Source of the DNA: Firmicutes bacterium UBA7709
GTDB lineage: Bacteria > Bacillota_A > Clostridia > Peptostreptococcales > Anaerovoracaceae
Assembly (NCBI GenBank): GCA_002482405.1
Contig: DLFX01000368.1
Span: 2,034 to 13,545 of the forward strand
Length of the DNA stretch: 11,512 bases
Reading direction: 5' to 3'
Shown here: positions 1-5,383 of the stretch, one piece after another
Numbering within the stretch: the stretch's first letter is position 1
Layout: each line of letters starts with the position of its first letter
Position numbers and translations under genes: made by a program
The notes under the pieces: model-generated
What the model was told of the DNA's origin: nothing
What the model saw: the letters and a program-made list of their open reading frames with translations, nothing else
Database searches by the model: none

Positions 1-42
1 AAACAAAATAAAAAGCGGAACTCACAGGAATCAATAAATTGA

Positions 43-90
43 AAAGGCTGCTTCGGGACGATGAAACCATCATCCTGAAGCGGCTTTGTT
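43..90 (-). terminator. Bidirectional intrinsic terminator at the end of ku
   Basis: An imperfect inverted repeat spans the last codons and stop of ku. The arms AAGGCTGCTTCGGGA and TCCTGAAGCGGCTTT pair with small bulges, and an inner GATGA/TCATC pairing extends the stem. Read on the minus strand, the hairpin is followed by TTTTCAATTT. Read on the plus strand, it is followed by TTTGTTTTTG. It could therefore stop ku transcription and also a plus-strand gene entering from the left edge. This reading comes from base pairing only. Confidence 0.65.
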
Positions 91-846
91 TTTGCCCATC
101 TCGATGCTCTTCTTCAAGGCGTCCATCAGATCGATGACGTTGCTTGGCGACTCTTCCTTCGGCGCAACGATCTCTTTCCCGGATATTTTCTGTTCGATGA
201 GATCCCGAAGCCGCTCCTGATACTCATCCTTGTAAAGGGAAGGATCGAATGGCTGGACCATGGATTCGATCAGCGTCTTTGCCATGGTAAGCTCCCCTTC
301 GTTTAATTGCGGCCTTACGAAGGATTTGGGAATTTCCTTGATATCATCCTCGAAAAACAGGGTATTGATGAGGATGCTGTCGTCGGCCGGGATGAGGGCG
401 AGAAGCGTTTCCTTGTTGCCCATGACGGTTTTCGCGATGGCGACCTTGCTCTCTTCCTTCATGGCGGTGCGGAGAAGCTCAAAAGCTTTTTCGCCGCCTG
501 TTTCCGGCGCGGTATGATAGGATTTTTCATAATAGATCGGATTGATGGTTTCCAGATCCGCGAAGTGAAGGATCTGAATGGTTTTGTCCTTTTCCGTCTT
601 TATCTTTTCAAGATCGCTGTCGGTAATGACGACATATTTATCCTTATCGTATTCGAATCCTTTGATGATATCTTCGCCGGACACCTCTTTGCCGCAATGG
701 GCGCAGATTTTTTTATATCTGATCCTGGAATTGTCTTCCTTGTGAAGCTGGTTGAAATGAACATCGTTATCCTGAGTCGCCGTATATAAAGCGATGGGGA
801 TATAGACCAGACCGAAGGAAATCGCTCCCTTGTGCGCTACTGCCAT
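70..846 (-). CDS. ku: Non-homologous end joining protein Ku
   Basis: This is a bacterial Ku, the homodimeric ring protein that binds double-strand DNA ends and recruits the ligase LigD. Using the start at 846 it has 258 residues, the usual size for the short bacterial form. It opens with the family signature AHKGAISFGLVYIPIALYTAT (residues 4-24, first 20 typical of the family) and continues with the core RIRYKKICAHCGKEV at 41-55; Cys48 and Cys51 are visible there. The tail contains NVIDLMDALKKSIEMGKNK (236-254), the usual short C-terminal extension for partner and DNA contact. An in-frame ATG at 864 would add six residues, but a strong SD (GAGGTGAT) sits just before the ATG at 846 and lies inside that extension, so 846 is preferred. 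No ligD is present in the window. The gene diverges from a SASP gene and has a sigma-G-like promoter, suggesting repair of the spore genome. The Bacillus subtilis Ku (YkoV) is known to be expressed in the forespore. Confidence 0.96.
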   Translation of the reverse strand: MAVAHKGAISFGLVYIPIALYTATQDNDVHFNQLHKEDNSRIRYKKICAHCGKEVSGEDIIKGFEYDKDKYVVITDSDLEKIKTEKDKTIQILHFADLETINPIYYEKSYHTAPETGGEKAFELLRTAMKEESKVAIAKTVMGNKETLLALIPADDSILINTLFFEDDIKEIPKSFVRPQLNEGELTMAKTLIESMVQPFDPSLYKDEYQERLRDLIEQKISGKEIVAPKEESPSNVIDLMDALKKSIEMGKNKAASG

Positions 847-850
847 TTTT

Positions 851-858
851 ATCACCTC
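851..858 (-). promoter_or_regulatory. Ribosome binding site that fixes the ku start
   Basis: On the minus strand GAGGTGAT is followed by AAAA and then ATG at 846. This is near-ideal SD spacing. It overlaps the codons of a possible upstream start at 864, which has no comparable SD, so it decides for the shorter protein. Confidence 0.8.
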
Positions 859-882
859 ATTCATTTTTATTATCCTTTATCT

Positions 883-912
883 TAGTATTAAAAAAATAAG
901 GCAAAATATTCC
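883..912 (-). promoter_or_regulatory. Putative sigma-G (forespore) promoter of ku
   Basis: On the minus strand GGAATA (907-912) and AATACTA (883-889) are separated by exactly 17 bases. The B. subtilis sigma-G consensus is about TGMATA and CATACTA, so the matches are 5 of 6 and 6 of 7. No good sigma-A -35 pairs with this -10. The -10 lies about 36 bases upstream of the preferred ku ATG, which leaves a short leader. The assignment rests on consensus matching alone. Confidence 0.55.
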
Positions 913-1039
913 GCACATATGGCCTCATGAAAAGAAAAAGATTTGCAATACTATATAACGAAAGTGATTCGATGAATCCTTCACATTTTCGGCCGATGAT
1001 TCTGAGTCGGAAAAAAAGGCAGATCATGAAAAATTTGCT

Positions 1040-1069
1040 TGTAATATAAAAACTCACATCGGTTAAATT
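1040..1069 (+). promoter_or_regulatory. Weak candidate forespore promoter for the SASP gene
   Basis: GGTTAAATT (1061-1069) fits the extended sigma-F/sigma-G -10 pattern GGHRARHTW at eight of nine positions. TGTAATA (1040-1046) lies about 15 bases upstream as a poor -35. A start near 1076 would leave a very short leader before the SD at 1081. SASP genes are usually read by sigma-G, so a forespore promoter is expected here, but the match is weak. The rest of 913-1094 shows only a small palindrome, GATTC-GAT-GAATC, at 967-979. Confidence 0.3.
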
Positions 1070-1094
1070 AATACCACAAAGGAGGTGAATACAA

Positions 1095-1307
1095 ATGGCA
1101 AGCAATAACAACAGCAACAATCTGGTTAAGCCGAGCGCAAAGAATGGACTCAACAACATGAAGACTGAAATTGCTAACGAGCTTGGTATTTCCGGTTATG
1201 ACACATTGGATAAGGGAAACCTTACAGCTAGACAGAATGGCTATGTTGGCGGCTATATGACGAAGAGATTAGTTGAAATGGCTGAACAACAGTTATCAGG
1301 AAGATAA
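1095..1307 (+). CDS. Alpha/beta-type small acid-soluble spore protein
   Basis: This 70-residue protein is an alpha/beta-type SASP. Such proteins coat forespore DNA, drive it toward an A-like form, and protect it from UV, heat and chemicals. After germination they are degraded to amino acids. Residues 22-27 (MKTEIA) carry the site cut by the germination protease GPR, between Glu and Ile. The second conserved block, from LTARQNG through VGGYMTKRLVEMAEQQL (about 43-67), is the DNA-binding helix-turn-helix-like half. The N-terminus is rich in Asn and Ser. A perfect SD (AAAGGAGGTGA) precedes the ATG. All three Arg codons are AGA, as expected for a highly expressed gene in this genome. It diverges from ku and is followed by a strong terminator and then by a shortened relative. 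Confidence 0.97.
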   Translation: MASNNNSNNLVKPSAKNGLNNMKTEIANELGISGYDTLDKGNLTARQNGYVGGYMTKRLVEMAEQQLSGR

Positions 1308-1330
1308 AGTTTTAAGCTTATATTAACGAT

Positions 1331-1373
1331 AAATCAGCTTATGAATCTCACGATCCATAAGCTGATTTTCTTT
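1331..1373 (+). terminator. Intrinsic terminator of the SASP gene
   Basis: A perfect 13-bp stem, AAATCAGCTTATG (1331-1343) with CATAAGCTGATTT (1356-1368), closes a 12-base loop. It is followed by TTCTTT, so the transcript ends in a U-rich tract. It stands 24 bases after the SASP stop codon. Confidence 0.85.
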
Positions 1374-1411
1374 ACAGTTCCGGAGAGTACGCAGGCGGAG
1401 GTGGAAACAGA

Positions 1412-1519
1412 ATGAATCTTTCTTTAAGGCAAAGTGCGGAAATTAAGCGTATGAAGTCGGAGATCGCCTGGCAATACGGCGTAAAAGATTTTGAAGATAT
1501 AGAAGAATTCGAGAATTAA
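1412..1519 (+). CDS. 35-residue SASP-like mini-protein with a GPR-type site
   Basis: A 35-codon ORF starts at an ATG seven bases after a perfect SD, GGAGGTGG (1397-1404), and ends at TAA. The product begins MNLSLRQSAEIKRMKSEIA and continues WQYGVKDFEDIEEFEN. Residues 14-19, MKSEIA, match the MKTEIA protease site of the SASP encoded just upstream, and the following aromatic-Gly-Val fits the SASP pattern. The whole second half of a normal SASP, including the RQNG and GG-KRLV block that binds DNA, is missing. It is replaced by an acidic tail. The gene has its own terminator and almost no room for its own promoter (24 bases after the upstream terminator), so it is probably read by leakage from the SASP transcript. 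It may be a minor SASP-derived peptide, a GPR substrate or competitor, or a decaying duplicate. The function is unknown. Confidence 0.68.
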   Translation: MNLSLRQSAEIKRMKSEIAWQYGVKDFEDIEEFEN

Positions 1520-1548
1520 AGCGCAGCAATGCGCTTTTCTTTTTTTTT
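1518..1548 (+). terminator. Intrinsic terminator of the mini-SASP gene
   Basis: The stem AAAGCGCA (1518-1525) and TGCGCTTT (1530-1537) closes a GCAA tetraloop of the stable GNRA class. It is followed by TCTTTTTTTTT, a near-perfect U tract. The stem begins within the stop codon of the 35-codon gene, showing that the ORF end and terminator are closely fitted. Confidence 0.93.
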
Positions 1549-1581
1549 CGTTCGCATCTAGCTCCATTTGCACGGAAGTTT

Positions 1582-1596
1582 CTGTAACTAGTAACA
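1582..1596 (+). promoter_or_regulatory. Candidate LacI-family operator O1 upstream of lacI
   Basis: CTGTAACTAGTAACA contains the 14-base imperfect palindrome TGTAACTAGTAACA, in which six of seven pairs are symmetric around a central CTAG. The half-site CTGTAAC recurs at 1688-1694 (inverted) and 3966-3972. It lies about 25 bases upstream of the proposed -35 of the regulator gene. The fit to the general LacI-family operator TGNAANCGNTTNCA is moderate. Confidence 0.42.
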
Positions 1597-1621
1597 AATA
1601 CTGCTGATATGCTTTTTTTTC

Positions 1622-1650
1622 TTGTAAATTAACTTATTTGATGACATAAT
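1622..1650 (+). promoter_or_regulatory. Sigma-A promoter of the lacI/preA-like operon
   Basis: TTGTAA (1622-1627) and CATAAT (1645-1650) are separated by 17 bases, matching 4 of 6 and 5 of 6 consensus positions. Transcription would start near 1657. That excludes the in-frame ATG at 1649 as the start of the regulator, because that ATG overlaps the -10 element. Confidence 0.6.
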
Positions 1651-1679
1651 GAAAGCAAATAAACAGTGCTCTGCAGCGT

Positions 1680-1694
1680 CTGAAAATGTTACAG
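1680..1694 (+). promoter_or_regulatory. Candidate LacI-family operator O2 in the lacI leader
   Basis: CTGAAAATGTTACAG carries TGAAAA and GTTACA half-sites around one central base. Its complement reads CTGTAACATTTTCAG, which closely resembles the site at 3966 (CTGTAACTGGTTTCACAG). It lies about 25 bases downstream of the expected transcription start, where a bound repressor would block elongation or act with O1 by looping. Confidence 0.42.
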
Positions 1695-1747
1695 GGTACC
1701 GGCGGACAAACCGAAAAAATAATAGAAATTGGAGTATGGTTGGTAAT

Positions 1748-2773
1748 ATGAACATTAAAGAGATAGCGAAACAGTCCGGAGTGTCTGTCGCGACGGTTTC
1801 AAGAGTTCTGAATCATCCGGAAAGCGTGGCTCCCGGCACGAAGGAACGGATACTGAATGTGATAGAAGAGTCGGAATACACTCCGAACTGGTTCGCAAGA
1901 GGACTGAATTTCAATAAAACCGATACCATTGGTCTGCTTATCCCCAACATATTGAATCCGAGCCATATGGAAGTCGCCAAGGGCGTGGAAGACGTGGCTC
2001 ACCAGAAAAATTATACGGTTCTGCTCTGCAATACGGAAAATATGATCGATAAGGAGAGGAAGTATGTTGATTCCCTGGTCAAAAGAAGGATAGACGGCGT
2101 CGTTCTCGTCTCTTCCCTCCTTGAAAACGAGGATGTGGACTGGATACGGAAACAGGGAATCCCGGTGGTCCTCATCGGTGAGAACAAGGGGGACGTCAAG
2201 AATGTGCCCATTGTCAGGATCGATTGCGAGGGCGCCGCATATAAGGCCGTGAGGCATTTGCTTGATATCGGTTACAGGGACATCGGAATTATTTACGGTA
2301 TAACGCCGGAAAGAGAGAATCAAAGAAAGATCGCAGGGTATAGGCGGGCGCTGGCGGAAGAAGGAATTGTAGAGCGGGAAGAATTTCTTCAGAAGGCTGT
2401 GAACTCTATCGAGGGCGGGTACATAGCGGCGAAAAAGCTCATCGATTTAAAAACACGGCCTCAGGCGATCTTTACCTCTTCCGATCTCCTGGCCTTCGGA
2501 GCCATCGACGCTATGAAGGACCATGGGATCAGGGTGCCTGAAGACATCGCATTCGTCGGGTTTGACAACATAAGGATGTCCAATTTGTTGGATCCGAAGC
2601 TTACAACAGTTGAAAAACCGTTGCATAAAATGGGTGTCGTAGGAGCCAGACTCCTGTTTGACATTATTGACAGCAAAGAGGAAGAGGGCAACAGCAGGGA
2701 GATCCTGCTGCAGTCCAAGCTGAAGATAAGAAAATCCTGTGGACACAGGGAGAGGATTGGAGAGATATTCTAA
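1748..2773 (+). CDS. LacI-family transcriptional repressor
   Basis: This 341-residue protein is a LacI/PurR-type regulator. It begins at the family's usual position with MNIKEIAKQSGVSVATVSRV, a helix-turn-helix, followed by the hinge region YTPNWFARGLNFNKTDTIG that enters the minor groove. The remainder is a periplasmic-binding-protein-like effector domain. Typical landmarks are GLLIPNILNPSH, RRIDGVVLVSS and, near the end, FVGFDNIRMSNLLDPKLTTV. A start at 1649 would add 33 untypical residues and would lie on the promoter, so 1748 is chosen. The SD is modest (GGAG at 1731, rather far). The stop overlaps the next ATG (TAATG), which suggests translational coupling with the PreA-like gene. The effector is unknown. 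Given the neighbours, a pyrimidine base, nucleoside or reduced product is the likeliest ligand. It probably represses itself and preT-preA through the CTGTAAC sites. Confidence 0.92.
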   Translation: MNIKEIAKQSGVSVATVSRVLNHPESVAPGTKERILNVIEESEYTPNWFARGLNFNKTDTIGLLIPNILNPSHMEVAKGVEDVAHQKNYTVLLCNTENMIDKERKYVDSLVKRRIDGVVLVSSLLENEDVDWIRKQGIPVVLIGENKGDVKNVPIVRIDCEGAAYKAVRHLLDIGYRDIGIIYGITPERENQRKIAGYRRALAEEGIVEREEFLQKAVNSIEGGYIAAKKLIDLKTRPQAIFTSSDLLAFGAIDAMKDHGIRVPEDIAFVGFDNIRMSNLLDPKLTTVEKPLHKMGVVGARLLFDIIDSKEEEGNSREILLQSKLKIRKSCGHRERIGEIF

Positions 2774-3879
2774 TGAAAACAGATTTTTTAGGACTCAAGC
2801 TGAAGAACCCCGTCATTATCGCGGCCGGTCCATGGAACAGGGACGGCATGTGCATAAGAAAAGGTCTTGCCGCGGGAGCGGGAGCTGTGATTACGGAGAC
2901 CATCGTCACCGACGCTGAGTTTGACGTCCGGCCCCGCATTGCGTACGATGGCCTGGGAGCGCAGAACATCAGGCTTTACAGCGATATTCAGGTTGAGGGC
3001 TGGCAAAGGGAAATGGACATCGCAAAGGGTCAGGACGGCATCGTCATCGCCAGCATTTCCGCTCACACACCTCCGGAATTGGCGTATCTCGCATTGAAGA
3101 TGGAAAAATTCGGTGCGGACGCCATTGAAATGAACATATCGTCTCCTATGGGGGAGGCTCTGGAGGTAGTCGCTTCCGATGCGGAAAGGGTATACCAGAT
3201 GACGAGAGAGGTGGTGCAGAATGTGAAGATTCCGGTGATGGTAAAACTGTCCCAGAACGCCACCAATATATCCAAAGCGGCAAAGGCCGTGAAGCGTGCC
3301 GGCGGCGCGGGCGTCAGCGCCATCAATACGGTCCGGTGCATTCTCGGAGTCGATATCGATACCATGGAGCCTACGCTGTCGACCTACGGAGGATATTCCG
3401 GCGCGCCTATCAGGCCCCTGGGGCTGGCTTCCGTCGCAAGCATTGCCCAGGCGGTGGACATTCCCATCTGCGGCATCGGCGGGATCGAAAACTATAAAAA
3501 CGCGCTGGAATACATTATGCTCGGCGCTTCCGCCGTCGAAGTCGGCACCGCGGTCATGATCAACGGATTTGGACGGATCACGGAAATCGTAAACGACCTG
3601 GAACGATGGGCGGACGAAAAAGGCATAACGGAAGTGAAGGCGGTCAGCGGGGGTGCGTTAAAGAACCTGAAGTCCTTTGAGGAGATCAAGATCGAGCCCG
3701 TGGTCAGCCGCATCGACGATCCAGCCTGTGACGCCGACTGCGACGCCTGCGTAAAAGCGTGTATTTACGGGGCGATACGGAAGGAAGAGGGAAGGATGAT
3801 CCAGAACTCGGAAGCGTGCACCGGATGCGGCCTCTGCATATTTATCTGTCCGGATAAAAAATACCGGCTGGATTGGTAA
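2773..3879 (+). CDS. Dihydroorotate/dihydropyrimidine dehydrogenase-like flavoprotein with two Fe4S4 motifs
   Basis: This 368-residue protein has a DHOD/PreA-type FMN barrel (about 1-275) and a C-terminal ferredoxin-like segment. The Cys ligands lie at 319, 323, 326, 330 and at 349, 352, 355, 359. The second set is a classic CxxCxxCxxxCP. The first is spaced CxxxCxxCxxxC. Barrel landmarks are VMVKLSQNAT (Lys158, flavin), SAINTV (Asn185, Thr186), GGYSGAPIRPL, and CGIGGIENYKNALEYIMLGA. The active-site loop reads MNISSPMG. Asn121 is kept, but Ser124 stands where PreA, DPD and class 1 DHODs have the catalytic Cys. Ser is used as the base in class 2 DHODs. It is about 50 residues shorter than the PreA encoded downstream and only distantly similar. 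The gene overlaps lacI by one base, so it is probably controlled by that repressor. It may reduce or oxidise a different pyrimidine-like ring or pair with PreT. The substrate is not known. Confidence 0.85.
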   Translation: MKTDFLGLKLKNPVIIAAGPWNRDGMCIRKGLAAGAGAVITETIVTDAEFDVRPRIAYDGLGAQNIRLYSDIQVEGWQREMDIAKGQDGIVIASISAHTPPELAYLALKMEKFGADAIEMNISSPMGEALEVVASDAERVYQMTREVVQNVKIPVMVKLSQNATNISKAAKAVKRAGGAGVSAINTVRCILGVDIDTMEPTLSTYGGYSGAPIRPLGLASVASIAQAVDIPICGIGGIENYKNALEYIMLGASAVEVGTAVMINGFGRITEIVNDLERWADEKGITEVKAVSGGALKNLKSFEEIKIEPVVSRIDDPACDADCDACVKACIYGAIRKEEGRMIQNSEACTGCGLCIFICPDKKYRLDW

Positions 3880-3928
3880 GAAAAAATCAAAATTTTTAAA
3901 TTTTTTGAAGATTTCATGAAAGAAGTCC

Positions 3929-3962
3929 TTGCATAATAAAAAAAAGATGATACAATTATAAT
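3929..3962 (+). promoter_or_regulatory. Promoter of the preT-preA operon
   Basis: TTGCAT (3929-3934), a 16-base A-rich spacer, and TACAAT (3951-3956) form a good sigma-A promoter. A perfect TATAAT follows at once (3957-3962), though its spacing to TTGCAT is 22 bases. The leader to the preT start is about 130 bases. Upstream, 3886-3908 is a very AT-rich stretch with only a weak hairpin and cannot be called a terminator with confidence. Confidence 0.65.
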
Positions 3963-3965
3963 GTG

Positions 3966-3983
3966 CTGTAACTGGTTTCACAG
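3966..3983 (+). promoter_or_regulatory. Candidate LacI-family operator O3 at the preT transcription start
   Basis: CTGTAACTGGTTTCACAG includes TGTAACTGGTTTCA, which matches nine of the ten fixed positions of the LacI-family operator TGNAANCGNTTNCA. It starts four bases after the TATAAT, covering the expected start of transcription, the classic place for repression. It shares CTGTAAC with the two sites at the lacI promoter, which links preT-preA to that regulator. Confidence 0.58.
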
Positions 3984-4099
3984 TCACCTCAGCATTGGAC
4001 AAATTCTATTTGTGATTCTTACAAATCAGTATCGAAGGCCGGAAACAAGCATTCAGGTTATCCAGAACTTTATTAAATGTGAGAAGGAGTTGAAAAGAT

Positions 4100-5383
4100 T
4101 TGAGTAAGGTAGTGAAAGCAAAGTATACTGCTGACGCTGTAGACGGGTTTACACCGAGAACAGCGATGGAAGAAGCGGCGAGATGCTTGTTGTGTATCGA
4201 CGCACCATGCAGTAAAGGCTGCCCGGCAGGAACCGATCCCGGGAAGTTTATCAGATCAATCAGATTCAGAAATGTTAAAGGTGCCGCCGAAACGATCAGA
4301 GAAAACAACGTTTTAGGTGGAAGCTGCGCAAGAGTATGTCCTTACGACAGGCTTTGCGAGGAAGCCTGCAGCAGATGCGGCATCGACAGGCCGATTGAAA
4401 TCGGTAAATTGCAGAGATTTGCCGTCGAGCAGGAAAAAATTTATAAAATGAAGATTTTAACAGCCCCCGCAAAGAAAAAGGCCGCGAAGGTCGCTTGCGT
4501 AGGAGCTGGCCCGGCATCCCTTGCATGCGCTGCAAAACTTGCGCAGGAGGGCTATCAGGTAACCATTTTCGAAGCGGCGGAGAAAGCCGGCGGAGTGCTT
4601 ACATATGGCATCACTCCGGCAAGACTTCCCCAGCATGTTGTGAACTTCGATATCAAATCCGTAAAAGATTTAGGCGTTAAATTTGTTTTCAATACAAAAG
4701 TTGGCGTGGACATCACGGTGGATGAACTGAAAAAGGACGGCTTCAAGGCCATCTTCATCGGCGCCGGACTTTGGGACGCCAAGACTCCCGATATCCCCGG
4801 GAAAGATCTGAAAGGCGTTACAAGCGCAATCGACTTCCTGAAGGCCGCAAGGGAATCAAAGGGCACTTTCAATCCTGGCAAGAAGGTCGTCGTCATCGGC
4901 GGCGGAGACGTTGCTATGGACTGCGCTACGACAGCGAAGCTTCTGGGAGCTGAAAGCGTAATGATTTATTACAGAAGAACCCTGGAAGAAGCCCCTGCAA
5001 ACATGACAGAGATTCAGTATGCCATTTCTCTTGGCGTTACCATTACCACAAACTTTGCACCAAAGGAATTCATCGGTAACAATAAGGTCGAATTTGCAGT
5101 ATTCCAAGGCAGAGACGGCGCTTCCGAAGCGAAGGTTGCCGCTGACACCGTAGTTCTGGCAATCGGCCAGGCTCCGGAAGACATGACGAAGGTCGCTCCC
5201 GTTAAGACGACGGAAAAGGGAATGATCGCTGCGAATGCAAAAGGCAAGACGAATGTGGCCGGAATCTATGCTGCAGGCGACGCTGTAAACGGTGGAAAGA
5301 CTGTCGTTGAAGCGGTTGCCGCAGGAAAAGAAGCAGCTGCTGAAATCATTAGCTACCTTGAAAAGAAAGAAGGTGTAAAGTAA
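4100..5383 (+). CDS. preT: NAD-dependent dihydropyrimidine dehydrogenase, PreT (FAD/Fe-S) subunit
   Basis: PreT takes electrons from NADH through FAD and Fe4S4 clusters and passes them to PreA, which reduces uracil or thymine. The 427 residues match the family length (about 410-430). The start is a TTG ten bases after AAGGAG. The N-terminal alpha-helical Fe-S domain has Cys29, 32, 37, 41 and Cys76, 80, 86, 90 (with Cys93). An FAD dinucleotide motif, VGAGPAS, lies at 134-140, followed by GGVLTYGITPARLP at 164-177. The second nucleotide-binding site is VVVIGGGDVAMD (263-274), with YYRRTLEEAPA after it. The FAD-closing motif IYAAGDAVNGGKTVVEAVA sits at 389-407. The family also includes the glutamate synthase small subunit, but no large-subunit gene is present, and the overlapping preA (TAATG) fixes the role. 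Thirteen of 16 Arg codons are AGA. Confidence 0.93.
   Translation: MSKVVKAKYTADAVDGFTPRTAMEEAARCLLCIDAPCSKGCPAGTDPGKFIRSIRFRNVKGAAETIRENNVLGGSCARVCPYDRLCEEACSRCGIDRPIEIGKLQRFAVEQEKIYKMKILTAPAKKKAAKVACVGAGPASLACAAKLAQEGYQVTIFEAAEKAGGVLTYGITPARLPQHVVNFDIKSVKDLGVKFVFNTKVGVDITVDELKKDGFKAIFIGAGLWDAKTPDIPGKDLKGVTSAIDFLKAARESKGTFNPGKKVVVIGGGDVAMDCATTAKLLGAESVMIYYRRTLEEAPANMTEIQYAISLGVTITTNFAPKEFIGNNKVEFAVFQGRDGASEAKVAADTVVLAIGQAPEDMTKVAPVKTTEKGMIAANAKGKTNVAGIYAAGDAVNGGKTVVEAVAAGKEAAAEIISYLEKKEGVK

Noticed and set aside
307..789. A 160-codon plus-strand frame opposite ku
   Set aside because: It has no recognisable domain or convincing SD and is covered by the well-supported Ku gene.
1649..1747. An N-terminal extension of 33 residues on the LacI-family regulator
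   Set aside because: The ATG at 1649 overlaps the proposed -10 element, and LacI proteins begin directly with the helix-turn-helix as at 1748.
3880..3928. A possible intrinsic terminator after the PreA-like gene
   Set aside because: The stretch is AT-rich with several T runs, but the best hairpin has almost no GC pairs, so termination here cannot be supported.
4100..5383. Glutamate synthase small subunit (GltD)
   Set aside because: The domain order is shared with GltD, but there is no GltB gene. The one-base overlap with a textbook preA makes PreT the better call.
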